From a bacterium (GTDB lineage Bacteria; SAR324; XYD2-FULL-50-16), in NCBI GenBank assembly GCA_018829445.1, contig JAHJTV010000054.1, positions 1 to 64,000 on the forward strand: a stretch of 64,000 nucleotides of DNA, in the 5' to 3' direction. This document shows, piece after piece, positions 54,597 to 63,591 of the stretch (the stretch's first letter is position 1; each line of letters begins with the position of its first letter). Under the pieces are notes generated by a model that saw only the letters and a list, made by a program, of their open reading frames with translations, did not search any database and was not told the origin of the DNA. A program made the translations under genes and the position numbers.

Positions 54597-55169
54597 ATGC
54601 AAGATAAAATCCTTCTCGGTTTCCTTCAGGATGGGGAAAAGACAGGATATCAGATCAAAAAACTGATGGAATCCAGTACCGGATATTTTTTCAATACCAG
54701 TCTAGGCAGTATTTATCCCGCCTTTAGGAAATTGGAAAAAGATGGGATGGTTAAAATGAAGCAAAAGGTGACAGAGGGGCGGGTAAAAAAACTCTATTCC
54801 GTTACTGAAAAAGGAATGGAGTGTTTTCAAACGTGGCTGAATGAAGAGATAACCATCCCAAAAGCGAGAGATGAAGTCTTGTTAAAGATTTTTTTCTTCT
54901 CAAACCTGGAACCGGAAAAGCGGAGAGAAAAAATAATTTTTTATGTCAAACAACTTCAAGGAATGATCGATCATTTGAGCACTCTCAAAAACCTTGTCGA
55001 AGTAAATACATCCAATAGGGATGAAAAAAAGGTTAATGATTATCTTAATAAATATAAAATAGATGCTTTTCGTATTGAGATGCTCGATTATGGTGTGGAG
55101 TATTATATCTTTATGAAAAAGTGGTACGAAGATTTTTTAAACAGAATAGATGACGTTGATAAGCACTAA
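54597..55169 (+). CDS. PadR-family transcriptional regulator
   Basis: A 190-residue regulator. The N-terminal winged helix (ILLGFLQDGEKTGYQIKKLM, SLGSIYPAFRKLEKDGMVKM, GRVKKLYSVTEKGMECFQTW) is followed by a helical dimerisation domain (PadR_C type, EKRREKIIFYVKQLQGMIDH). The likely targets are its own promoter and the enoyl-CoA hydratase gene 269 bp downstream on the same strand, but no operator was recognised. Confidence 0.92.
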   Translation: MQDKILLGFLQDGEKTGYQIKKLMESSTGYFFNTSLGSIYPAFRKLEKDGMVKMKQKVTEGRVKKLYSVTEKGMECFQTWLNEEITIPKARDEVLLKIFFFSNLEPEKRREKIIFYVKQLQGMIDHLSTLKNLVEVNTSNRDEKKVNDYLNKYKIDAFRIEMLDYGVEYYIFMKKWYEDFLNRIDDVDKH

Positions 55170-55437
55170 GTTTAATCATCAGTAAAACATCCATGTGTAT
55201 TCCCCAAACAATTTCTGTCTGGATATACTATAAGCCGCATCGTCGTTGGCAGCAGGCAATTTTTTGAGGCTGCAAAATGTCAATTTCCGGTATAAGTTGA
55301 GTTGTCGGTAATGGGTCTTGCCTTAACTGTTCATCAGACTATTGACGGTTTGACGATTAGTGTCTAGATTATTTGTATCGATTTGATATATTGCCGTTTG
55401 ATGGTATTCCAAAAGAAGGGAAAGAAAGGAGAGTTGT

Positions 55438-56232
55438 ATGGATTTTAAAACAATCAAGTTTGAGGAAATTGAATCAGGCATTGGGTTGCTTACACTTAAT
55501 CGTCCAGACAGTTTAAATGCAATAAGTCTTGATATGTTGGATGAGTTGCATCCGTTTTTTAGAGACCTATCCGAGAAGGATAACATCCGAGTATTGATTG
55601 TCACGGGTGCTGGACGGGGGTTTTGTTCAGGAGCCGATTTAAGAGACAAGCGACTGAATTCGGAAGAGGGGGTCAGACTCTTTTCTTCAGCGTCTCTTCA
55701 CCTGCATGGCGTTCAACGTCAGTTTTCCCGGATTATTTTGGAGATGAGACGGTTGCCCCAGCCAATTATTGCAGCAGTCAAGGGACCTGCAGCTGGCGGT
55801 GGGTTTAGCATGGCATTAGCGTCTGATATAATTATTGCCGGTTCCAGTGCAACTTTTACAGCTTCTTTTGTAAATATCGGTTTATCCGGGGGGGAACTGG
55901 GGACTACTTACTTCTTGCCAAGAATGGTTGGTTCTGCCAAGGCATCGGAAATTCTGATGACGGGAAGGACAGTATTAGCGGATGAGGCGGATAGAATCGG
56001 TATGGTGAGTCGACTGGTTAACGATGAAGATCTGTTGAATTCAGCTTTAGATACAGCAAAAGTACTGGCCGGAAAAACATTTTTAGGTTTGAGATTTACG
56101 AAGGATTCCATGCGTCAGAACCTAAATGCTCCTTCACTGGAAGCTGCTATAGAGTTGGAGGACAGGAACCAGAGTATTTGTTGTTGTTCATCGGAGTTTT
56201 TTGAAGCGGTTGCGGCTTTCAGTAAAAAGTAA
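55438..56232 (+). CDS. Enoyl-CoA hydratase/isomerase-family protein
   Basis: A 264-residue crotonase-fold enzyme. Marks: GLLTLNRPDSLNAISLDML, the oxyanion segment GAGRGFCSGADLRD, and AAVKGPAAGGGFSMALASDI. At the first catalytic Glu position the text is ASFVNIGLSGGELGTTYFLP, resembling members that lack one of the two hydratase Glu and act as isomerases or other crotonase types. The start has AAAGGAGAG upstream. It converges with the thiolase operon. Confidence 0.9.
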   Translation: MDFKTIKFEEIESGIGLLTLNRPDSLNAISLDMLDELHPFFRDLSEKDNIRVLIVTGAGRGFCSGADLRDKRLNSEEGVRLFSSASLHLHGVQRQFSRIILEMRRLPQPIIAAVKGPAAGGGFSMALASDIIIAGSSATFTASFVNIGLSGGELGTTYFLPRMVGSAKASEILMTGRTVLADEADRIGMVSRLVNDEDLLNSALDTAKVLAGKTFLGLRFTKDSMRQNLNAPSLEAAIELEDRNQSICCCSSEFFEAVAAFSKK

Positions 56233-56268
56233 AAAAAACAGCCGATTTGTTTTGAACAAGATCGGCTG
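56231..56268 (-). terminator. Intrinsic terminator of the thiolase operon
   Basis: On the minus strand CAGCCGAT and ATCGGCTG (56261-56268 and 56239-56246 on the plus strand) form the stem, extended by TTGTT/ACAA pairing, followed by eight T (A at 56231-56238). It serves the minus-strand thiolase operon. Confidence 0.85.
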
Positions 56269-56318
56269 GCTCCTTTCTAATTGGTCTTTTTTACATTCAA
56301 ATTATCTTGAATGGATGG

Positions 56319-57527
56319 TTATTCGTAGCGACCGACAATTGAGATTGCATTCACGTTTGCGAATGGAAATCCTCCCAGGTTGTGTGTCAAACCAAGTCGC
56401 GGATCTTTCAATTGACGTTCACCGGCTCTGCCCAGCAATTGCAAATACATTTCATAAAGCATTCGTAATCCGGATGCTCCAATCGGGTGACCAAAGCATT
56501 TCAGACCACCATCAATCTGGCATGGGATCTGACCATCTGCATTATAGAATCCATCCATTACATCTTTGATCCCGCCGCCTTCCGGTGAGATATAAAGGTC
56601 TTCATAAGTAACGAATTCCGTGATGGAAAAACAGTCATGAACCTCAAACATGCTCAATTCTTCCCTGGGGTTTTTAATTCCCGCTTCTGCATAAGCTCGT
56701 TTTGCAGCGTGACGGGTTGTTGCGAAATAGGAACCATCCCAGTCCTTGAAACCCTGTTCCTCGCCATTACTCACAGCCAGTTGAAGAGATTTAACTGAAA
56801 CAAGATCGGTTTTTCCAAGTTTTTTGGCAATCTCCGGTGTTGTTACGATGGCACAGGCTGATCCATCACTAACGCCGCAGCAATCAAACAAACCCAATGG
56901 ATCTGCTATGATTGGTGATGCCATTACCTGCTCGATGGTAACCGGTTTTCTCAAATGAGCTTTTGGATTTTTGACACCATTTGCATGGCTTTTTACAGAA
57001 ACCTGAGCAATAGCTCTTTTTAGGTCATTGTAGTTAACCTTGTGTTTCGCCCGATAAGCACTTGCCAATTGGGCAAAAGCTCCCGGAGCAGAAATATTGG
57101 GGAGCGTTTGGCCGGAAAGAGTTCCGCTGTTTACGCCGTCAATTGCCGGTAATCCACCATATCCGGTATCTTTCAATTTTTCCACGCCTTGAGCCAGCGC
57201 AATGTCACAAGCTCCGGATGCAACAGCATAAACAGCACCTCTGAAAGCCTCCGTTCCTGTTGCACAATAGTTTTCAACCCTGGTTACAGGAATATAGGGA
57301 AGTCTCAATGAGATCGCCAGTCCGGGTGCACCCTTACCGGTTCCAATTTCATCATAGCATTGGCCAAACCAGGCAGCCTGAATTTCACTGCGATCAATCC
57401 CTGCATCTGTAAGACACTCTTCGAAAGCTTCTACCATGAGTTCTTCCGGTCCACAGTCCCATCTTTCACCGAACTTTGAACAACCCATTCCAAGTATCGC
57501 TACCTTGTCCTTGATTCCATCAGCCAT
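56319..57527 (-). CDS. Thiolase-family acetyl-CoA acetyltransferase (SCP2-thiolase type)
   Basis: A 402-residue thiolase. The nucleophile Cys is in VENYCATGTEAFRGAVYAV; the C-terminal active-site blocks are FEVHDCFSITEF and KCFGHPIGASGLRM. The SCP2-type thiolases often act with DUF35 partners, as in steroid and benzylsuccinate degradation. The start is ATG 57527, one base after the HMG-CoA-synthase-like gene stop; the frame opens earlier (57638) but overlaps that gene. Probable role: forming or cleaving a carbon-carbon bond between acyl-CoAs. Confidence 0.92.
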   Translation of the reverse strand: MADGIKDKVAILGMGCSKFGERWDCGPEELMVEAFEECLTDAGIDRSEIQAAWFGQCYDEIGTGKGAPGLAISLRLPYIPVTRVENYCATGTEAFRGAVYAVASGACDIALAQGVEKLKDTGYGGLPAIDGVNSGTLSGQTLPNISAPGAFAQLASAYRAKHKVNYNDLKRAIAQVSVKSHANGVKNPKAHLRKPVTIEQVMASPIIADPLGLFDCCGVSDGSACAIVTTPEIAKKLGKTDLVSVKSLQLAVSNGEEQGFKDWDGSYFATTRHAAKRAYAEAGIKNPREELSMFEVHDCFSITEFVTYEDLYISPEGGGIKDVMDGFYNADGQIPCQIDGGLKCFGHPIGASGLRMLYEMYLQLLGRAGERQLKDPRLGLTHNLGGFPFANVNAISIVGRYE

Positions 57528-57528
57528 G

Positions 57529-58992
57529 TTATGCCTCCTCTTTTTTGATGATCGGTTTTGCTTTCCAAAAGTATTGGGTAAAACCTCGTTGATGGTCCAG
57601 GTTTCTAATTCGAAAAACCATTCGAACCGGTAAACCAACCTCTATTTTTCCTATCTCATAATCGGTAAAATCAAACATGCTTCGACCGCCGTTTTCAAAT
57701 GTAACCATGCCGTAATGAGCTGGTGGATCCATTGTATAGGTCAGCAGGTCGGAGGTATAACTCATGATTTCGCCTGGAACATCAGCAAACTCGCAATCCT
57801 CCTGGGTTTTTACTGCATTACACTCCGGATTGACACAGACATCTGCTTTCGGAAACTGAGCTGTTCCACATTTGGCACATTTTCCGCCAATCATGCCCAG
57901 TATCATCCCTTTTTTTCTGTAAAGGGTTGAAAGAGCTGTCTTCCAGTTCGCTTCTGCGCGAATGGTTAGATCTTGTTCCAGCAGTCTGCGGTGAGCCAGG
58001 AATTTAATATAATTCTGTTCCTCTTTGCGCTCTGCCAATGAACCTTTGATTCCGTTACGAGCTTTGAGCTTTGTAATGTTATCGGTCACTTCAAACAGAA
58101 GCGCAGAACAACCCTGTCCGAATGCTACCATGACTATCTTATCACCCGGTTTTGCATTTTCCAAAGCGGAAACAAACAGAACCAGTGCATGTGCCGGACC
58201 CGTGTCACCGCAAACAGCATGCAGATTGTTTGAAACGTTTTCCTTCGGGATTTCGAATTTACCGGCAATCTGGACTGGGACGTTGCCAAACACACATGGC
58301 ATTACAAATTTGGCAACATCTTTGCCGGTGATACCAGTTTTATCCATTAAAGCTTTTACTGCTTTTGGAACGATCTTCATGTATCCTTCGTCTTTAATCC
58401 AACGCTCTTCCCAGTTATATTCGAACTGTTCGCCTAAGCCGCGGTAATGATCAACAAAATCATCCGTAATGGTTGCTGCGCCTTTATATTCGGCAATAAC
58501 ATTTTCAGTTCCGACTGTTAGAGCCGCAGCACCATCTCCTGCCCACAACTCATGCAGATACGCCATCTTGGTGATCTTCCTGTTTCCGGCAGCAACCAGA
58601 ACATTTCTATAATCACCAGTCTTCACAGCATTTATACCGGCCATTAAGGCAGAAGCCCCTGCCCTCATTGAAGAGGTAAAATCAGCTGATTCAATACTGT
58701 CAGGCAGATTAAGCGCGGTAGCCATAACTCCGGAATTCAGTCGTTCTTGAAATGGGAAATTGACAGATGCCAGGTAAGCAGCATCGATTTTCTTTTTGTC
58801 AAATCCGCTGATGCAATCCCTTGAAGCTTCGACGGCCATGGTTAGACTATCTTCATCCCAATTAGCCATAGAGCGTTCACCATTCGCTGATCCGATCAAT
58901 CCCGGTGCCATCCAGGCATTGGAACCGTATATGATACCGCGATTTAGCCTTAAACGAGGAATATATCCCCCGTAGGAAGTAATACCGACCAT
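57529..58992 (-). CDS. HMG-CoA synthase-like protein fused to a DUF35 zinc-ribbon/OB domain
   Basis: A 487-residue fusion. Residues 1-350 have the HMG-CoA synthase/KAS III fold (ITSYGGYIPRLRLNRGIIYG, YLHELWAGDGAAALTVG, HAVCGDTGPAHALVLFVSAL). The nucleophile Cys expected before AGT is replaced: the text is DFTSSMRAGASAL, with Met109 at that place. Residues 370-487 hold a zinc ribbon (KCAKCG and CVNPEC) and an OB fold of DUF35 type. The ATG at 58992 has GGAGG five bases before. It may be a noncatalytic or acyl-binding partner of the adjacent thiolase. Confidence 0.88.
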   Translation of the reverse strand: MVGITSYGGYIPRLRLNRGIIYGSNAWMAPGLIGSANGERSMANWDEDSLTMAVEASRDCISGFDKKKIDAAYLASVNFPFQERLNSGVMATALNLPDSIESADFTSSMRAGASALMAGINAVKTGDYRNVLVAAGNRKITKMAYLHELWAGDGAAALTVGTENVIAEYKGAATITDDFVDHYRGLGEQFEYNWEERWIKDEGYMKIVPKAVKALMDKTGITGKDVAKFVMPCVFGNVPVQIAGKFEIPKENVSNNLHAVCGDTGPAHALVLFVSALENAKPGDKIVMVAFGQGCSALLFEVTDNITKLKARNGIKGSLAERKEEQNYIKFLAHRRLLEQDLTIRAEANWKTALSTLYRKKGMILGMIGGKCAKCGTAQFPKADVCVNPECNAVKTQEDCEFADVPGEIMSYTSDLLTYTMDPPAHYGMVTFENGGRSMFDFTDYEIGKIEVGLPVRMVFRIRNLDHQRGFTQYFWKAKPIIKKEEA

Positions 58993-59098
58993 TGTATCCT
59001 CCATTTATGGATCTTCTTGATTTCCTGTTTAAATCCTTAAACGATCTAAGGAAAAGATTGTAGAATCTTAATTGTCGTAGAGAGTTAAGAAAGAGATA

Positions 59099-59191
59099 AT
59101 AAACTCGAGATGAGATTACTAAAAAACAATTCTGTTGACACCGGAATTGGAAAAATTGTTTAAATACGTAATCCACAAATCTCGAGTTTAT
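59099..59191. repeat. Inverted repeat in the leader of the thiolase operon
   Basis: ATAAACTCGAGAT (59099-59111) and ATCTCGAGTTTAT (59179-59191) are exact 13-bp inverted copies, 67 bp apart. They lie between the SDR stop and the HMG-CoA-synthase-like start. They could form a large mRNA stem, or be two sites of one regulator. Confidence 0.5.
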
Positions 59192-59263
59192 CATTCATTC
59201 GCATGTTGAAAGATGATTACAAAACATGTTTCATCTTATTAACACGTCTTTAGTTCTTTTCGA

Positions 59264-60172
59264 TTATTGGAAAAGTTTTGCCAGATAACCAAAAGAATCG
59301 TTCACGTTGTTCAAGACTTTGATGTCATCCAGGCTTGTCACTTGATTCCATGCATCCCTTACTTCCTCAACAGCAATATCTCTTTGTCCATCACCTATAA
59401 AAGTCCCCGTTCCACACATAATCGCTGATCTGCTGAACCATCCGGCAGCACAATTAAAGATCATACCGGAATCCTGGTTTTCTTCAGAAGCCAAAAACAG
59501 AACCAATGGAGTTACGAATTTCGGGTCAAGTTTGGTGAAGATCTCGGGTGGCATGACGTCTTCAGTTAACCTGGAGGCTGCGATCGGTGCAATCGTGTTG
59601 CATTTGATATTGTATTTGGCACCTTCCGTATGAACAGAATGCATCAATCCAACCAGTCCCATCTTGGCAGCAGCATAATTTGCCTGTCCAAAATTCCCAT
59701 ATAAACCTGCTCCGGAAGCAGTGTTTATGATCCGACCGTAGGCGTTCTCTTTCATCAATTTGAATGCAGGTTGTGTTACAAAAAAGGCTCCGTTAAGATG
59801 AACTGCCAATACCAGATCCCATTCATCTTTGCTCATTTTAACAATGCTCTTGTCTCTGAGAATTCCTGCGTTGTTAACAATGATATCGACCTTTCCAAAA
59901 TTATCGACGGCAGTTTTGACGATATTTTCTCCGCCCTCTTTGGTGGCAACAGAATCATAATTTGGAGCAGCTTCTCCACCAGCCGCCTTTATTTCATCCA
60001 CTACCTGGTCTGCCGCCCTTGTATCGGCACCGGAACCATCACGAGATCCACCTAGATCGTTCACAACCACCTTCGCACCTCTCTTGGCAAATTCAAGAGC
60101 ATAAGTTTTCCCTAAACCGGCACCTGCACCTGTGATGATTGCTACCTTTCCATCATAATTAATTTCTGACAT
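59264..60172 (-). CDS. Short-chain dehydrogenase, MFE-2/17-beta-HSD4 type
   Basis: A 302-residue SDR resembling the dehydrogenase domain of peroxisomal multifunctional enzyme type 2, which oxidises (R)-3-hydroxyacyl-CoA. Motifs: VAIITGAGAGLGKTYALEFA, VVNDLGGSRDGSGADTRAAD (family-specific insertion), NNAGILRDKSIVKMS and YAAAKMGLVGL. It should supply ketoacyl-CoA to the thiolase. It lies upstream of the HMG-CoA-synthase-like gene in the same direction. A palindrome near-identical to that at 8810 is 154 bp before its start. Confidence 0.94.
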   Translation of the reverse strand: MSEINYDGKVAIITGAGAGLGKTYALEFAKRGAKVVVNDLGGSRDGSGADTRAADQVVDEIKAAGGEAAPNYDSVATKEGGENIVKTAVDNFGKVDIIVNNAGILRDKSIVKMSKDEWDLVLAVHLNGAFFVTQPAFKLMKENAYGRIINTASGAGLYGNFGQANYAAAKMGLVGLMHSVHTEGAKYNIKCNTIAPIAASRLTEDVMPPEIFTKLDPKFVTPLVLFLASEENQDSGMIFNCAAGWFSRSAIMCGTGTFIGDGQRDIAVEEVRDAWNQVTSLDDIKVLNNVNDSFGYLAKLFQ

Positions 60173-60598
60173 ATATAACCTCCCTCTATCTGTCCGATAT
60201 ATTTTATATGAAATTACTTCGATTTAATAACATCCTTTCTCGTTTCTTTGATCCAAAGATCTGAAATCTCCTTTCGAATTTTCTGATTTCAAATTCAATA
60301 CCCATCAAATAATACCAATATTTGATTCCATCAAATGATGGAACATCTTAAAATCTTTGATATCCTTTGTCAAGGTAGAACTCATGAAATTATATAGCAA
60401 ATTTTATAAGTTATCATCAAGACTTGATCGATGTTAATGGTTTTTTTGACAGATGCTTTATTACTACAAATAGGGTAATTGGCATCCTCACAATTCAAAA
60501 ATTGTGGTATTTTTTATATGGTGATCGTAAATGCTTAAATAGACTGCCGAAATGTTATTGAATCAATTAACTCTGTACAAAAAATAAGGTATGTGTCC
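60173..60598. other. Divergent intergenic region (426 bp)
   Basis: It holds promoters of the SDR operon and of the HEAT protein gene, and the operator candidate at 60326-60343. The rest is AT-rich with no gene recognised. Confidence 0.5.
60326..60343. promoter_or_regulatory. Palindromic operator candidate, copy 2
   Basis: TTCCATCAAATGATGGAA is one base away from the perfect palindrome at 8810-8827, with GA before and C after as there. It lies 154 bp upstream of the SDR start. Confidence 0.6.
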
Positions 60599-61012
60599 AT
60601 GACTGAAGTGTCAGAAGAGGATATCAAAGAATTTACTGAATTGATTTCCCTCGATTTGGAAAACGGTGATATAGACAAGGTCGTAAGCCTCTTTCAATAT
60701 AATAAAAATCTTTACGCAACATTGGGAAGATTACTGACAAAAGGTAGCATGTTTGTCAGATTAGGTGTGAATATGTTATTGGAGGATCTAAAGGAGATCA
60801 AACCAGACGAGGTTATAGAGGCACTTCCCTATTTGATTCCGCTGTTAAACGATGAAAATGCGACCATTAGAGGGGATGTTGCTGATCTTATAAGTAATAT
60901 TGGAAATGAAAGTCATATTGACTTGATAACGCCACTATTAAAAGACAGTCACTCTCAGGTACAAGAAATTGCTAAAGAAGCTATTGAGATATTAAGAATG
61001 TCGAAAAATTAA
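60599..61012 (+). CDS. Small HEAT-repeat protein
   Basis: A 137-residue, fully helical protein with HEAT-like repeats: FVRLGVNMLLEDLKEIKPDE, ALPYLIPLLNDENATIRGDV and DLITPLLKDSHSQVQEIAKE. Such small HEAT proteins are protein-binding scaffolds; a partner is not evident. The ATG at 60599 was preferred to the GTG at 60593. The following esterase gene starts 15 bp later, so they are probably co-transcribed. Confidence 0.75.
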   Translation: MTEVSEEDIKEFTELISLDLENGDIDKVVSLFQYNKNLYATLGRLLTKGSMFVRLGVNMLLEDLKEIKPDEVIEALPYLIPLLNDENATIRGDVADLISNIGNESHIDLITPLLKDSHSQVQEIAKEAIEILRMSKN

Positions 61013-61027
61013 ACTATCAATCATCAT

Positions 61028-61543
61028 ATGCTTATGCATAATCTTTTTTTTCTGCACGGTTTGGAAAGTAGCCCAAATGGTACCAAAGCACAGCTGATTA
61101 GGAAAAAATATCCGGAGTGTACAATTCCAGAGCTAACTCCAAACATTAAAGAGAGAGATGAAGTTCTAAAACAGCTGATTTCTGAACCGTCTTGGATAAT
61201 TGGCTCCTCGTTGGGTGGCTTAAGTGCGCTTCTTTTTGCCATGAGTAACCCGGAGTTGGTGAAAGCAATGATTCTACTGGCGCCGGCCGTGGGGTTTTAT
61301 GATCCAGATTTTTTTGATGAAGCAGAGATGAAGTTGATCGAATCAACCTATATTCCCAATGGTATTCCCACCACAATTATTGCGGGTGAATATGATGATG
61401 TGATTCCGATGTCTTCCATTGAAGACTTGATCAAACGTTCCCCGGATAAACAGATTGTCAGTTTTATCAAAGTCAAAGATGATCACAGCTTGAACCAATT
61501 TCCGGGTATTCTGATGGATTGTATCGTGAGTATGTTTTTTTGA
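61028..61543 (+). CDS. YqiA/UPF0227-like esterase
   Basis: A 171-residue alpha/beta hydrolase of the small YqiA type. FFLHGLESSPNGTKAQLI holds the oxyanion HG motif, the nucleophile elbow is IIGSSLGGLSALLFA, then AGEYDDVIPMSS gives the acid and DDHSLNQFP the His. It likely cleaves short acyl esters or thioesters. It lies in a run of co-directional genes with the HEAT protein and the phosphoesterase. Confidence 0.88.
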   Translation: MLMHNLFFLHGLESSPNGTKAQLIRKKYPECTIPELTPNIKERDEVLKQLISEPSWIIGSSLGGLSALLFAMSNPELVKAMILLAPAVGFYDPDFFDEAEMKLIESTYIPNGIPTTIIAGEYDDVIPMSSIEDLIKRSPDKQIVSFIKVKDDHSLNQFPGILMDCIVSMFF

Positions 61544-61586
61544 ATATAGATTACGCTTGCTGTTAATTTCGCAGGGGTGCTGAAAA

Positions 61587-62549
61587 ATGAGTGATAGTAA
61601 GAAATCGATGGAAGATCTGCTGAATAAGGCAATTGAAGTTTTAGAGACTGAATCCAACGAAAATAGACCATACGATGACGAGGGAAAACCCGGTGGATTA
61701 GTATTACTGAAACAGGATATTCCTACACTGATTGTTCCTGATATACATGGAAGGAGTGACTATCTGCCTGATTTGATGCATTATCGATACAAGCAGGAAC
61801 GGGTTTATGATCATCTGAAACAAGGAGCACTGCAGATTGTTTGCGTCGGTGATGGTATGCACAGTGAGCGCAGGGGATTGGCTCGATGGCGTTTGGCACT
61901 GGAAGAGTATAAAAAAGGTTTTGCCGAATGCCCTGCCATGGCAGAAGAGATGAAAGAGAATTTTCAAACCATGGCGATGGTGATGAGATTAAAGGCGTCG
62001 TTTCCCAAATTATTCCATTTCCTTAAAGGCAATCATGAAAACATTATGGACGAAGAGGTCAATGGAAATCATCCGTTTGCTAAGCTAGCCGCCGAAGGTC
62101 CTATGACTCGTTCATATGTTGAGAGATTTTATGGAACCGAGTTTTTGGCACAGTTTAATCGATTTGAAAAAAATCTGCCGTTGGTTGCCAGGGGTAGGTT
62201 TTTTGTTATCTCACATTCAAGGCCAAAAGATTATTACGATATCGAAAAGATCATCAATTACAGAATTCATCCTGATCTGATTGAAGGATTGACCTGGACG
62301 CGGCATAACTCGGCTAAAGTTGGGATTATTCCCCAAATGCTGGAAAAAATGCTAGGAAATGGTGGTGACCAGCAGTTGTGGTTCGCCGGACACACAGCCA
62401 TCAGGGACTTGTATAATTTGTGGGATGAGGAACACCTGGTGGAGATTCATAATCCGGATCTGCGGTTAATAGTGGCTTTGGATCCAAACGAAAGATTTGA
62501 TCCGGACTTTCATATTCATATACTTCCAAGGTCAAAAAGTGATACTTAA
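61587..62549 (+). CDS. Metallophosphoesterase (calcineurin-like)
   Basis: A 320-residue metallophosphoesterase. The metal-binding blocks are LIVPDIHGRSDYL (D-x-H), VCVGDGMHSERRG (GD), FHFLKGNHENIMDEE (GNHE), FVISHSRPKD and WFAGHTAIRD. An insertion between the GD and GNHE blocks (about 55 residues, ARWRLALEEYKKGFAECPAM) is unusually long. Substrate is unknown; phosphoprotein, nucleotide and sugar phosphate are possible. It converges with the E4P dehydrogenase-like gene. Confidence 0.88.
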   Translation: MSDSKKSMEDLLNKAIEVLETESNENRPYDDEGKPGGLVLLKQDIPTLIVPDIHGRSDYLPDLMHYRYKQERVYDHLKQGALQIVCVGDGMHSERRGLARWRLALEEYKKGFAECPAMAEEMKENFQTMAMVMRLKASFPKLFHFLKGNHENIMDEEVNGNHPFAKLAAEGPMTRSYVERFYGTEFLAQFNRFEKNLPLVARGRFFVISHSRPKDYYDIEKIINYRIHPDLIEGLTWTRHNSAKVGIIPQMLEKMLGNGGDQQLWFAGHTAIRDLYNLWDEEHLVEIHNPDLRLIVALDPNERFDPDFHIHILPRSKSDT

Positions 62550-62568
62550 ATGGTCTCTTTGATCTTCT

Positions 62569-63591
62569 TTAAATGATCCCTTTTCCCATTGCAGTCAAGG
62601 TCGTGTCCAGCATTCGATTTGAATAGCCCCATTCGTTGTCAAACCAAGTCAATATTTTAACGAGCCTTTTACCCCCAACCCTGGTTTGACTCAAATCCAC
62701 GATTGACGATCTTGCATCGCGAATAAAATCGCATGAAACCAATTCTTCATCGCAAAACCCCAGGATTCCCTTAAGTGAGTTGAAAGAGTACTCTTTTATC
62801 AGATCATTCACCTTTTCAATAGTAGTTGCTTCACGGACTAAAAGATTTACATCCATCAATGAAACGTTAGTCGTAGGGACGCGAATCGCAAGAGTTTCGA
62901 TTTTGTTGTTCATCTGAGGCAGGATTTTTTCGATACCTTTGTTTAGTTCTGTTTTTACCGGGATAATCGACTGCATGGCGGATCTGGTTTTACGCAGGTC
63001 ATTATTGTATGAATCGAGTATAGGCTGATCCAACATGGCAGAGTGAACGGTAGTAATCGTACCGGCTTCCACTGTAAAGTGTTTATTAAGAATATAAATG
63101 ATGGGAATAATACAGTTGCTGGTACAGGATGCGTTGGAAATGATGGTATGCGTCGGGTGGATAACTTGGTGGTTAATTCCATGAATAATCGTTGCGTCAA
63201 TGTCACTGTCCGCTGGTTGAGAAAAGATTAGTTTTTTCGCCCCACTGTTAATGTGAATTTGCGCTGTTTGACGATCAACAAAAGTGCCGGTACATTCAAG
63301 CACGACATCAATATCAAGCGCTTTCCAGGGGAGTTTTTCGGGTGTTTTTTCATGTATTATCCGGATTTTTTGATCCTCAACAATCATCTGATCATCGGAT
63401 ATTTCAATATTCTTATCGAATCTACCGAAAGTGGAATCGTATTTGGCCAAGTGAACCATAGTAGCTAGGTCTGCCAATTCATTGATCGCGGCAATTTCAA
63501 TTTGACTGCTATAGATAGGGTTGTCAAACAGAGCTCTAAAAATACATCTGCCAATTCTTCCGAAACCATTAATTGCTATTTTAACTTTCAT
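62569..63591 (-). CDS. epd: Erythrose-4-phosphate dehydrogenase-like / GAPDH-family enzyme
   Basis: A 340-residue NAD(P)-dependent phosphorylating-type dehydrogenase. INGFGRIGRCIFRALF binds the cofactor, SNASCTSNCIIPIIY has the catalytic Cys, and TVHSAMLDQPILDSYNNDLR plus TRSAMQSIIPVKTELNKGIE match erythrose-4-phosphate dehydrogenase better than GAPDH (which has HAYTxxQ at this point). E4PDH makes 4-phosphoerythronate for pyridoxal phosphate. The C-terminal WFDNEWGYSNRMLDT is standard. The alternative is a variant GAPDH. Confidence 0.85.
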   Translation of the reverse strand: MKVKIAINGFGRIGRCIFRALFDNPIYSSQIEIAAINELADLATMVHLAKYDSTFGRFDKNIEISDDQMIVEDQKIRIIHEKTPEKLPWKALDIDVVLECTGTFVDRQTAQIHINSGAKKLIFSQPADSDIDATIIHGINHQVIHPTHTIISNASCTSNCIIPIIYILNKHFTVEAGTITTVHSAMLDQPILDSYNNDLRKTRSAMQSIIPVKTELNKGIEKILPQMNNKIETLAIRVPTTNVSLMDVNLLVREATTIEKVNDLIKEYSFNSLKGILGFCDEELVSCDFIRDARSSIVDLSQTRVGGKRLVKILTWFDNEWGYSNRMLDTTLTAMGKGII

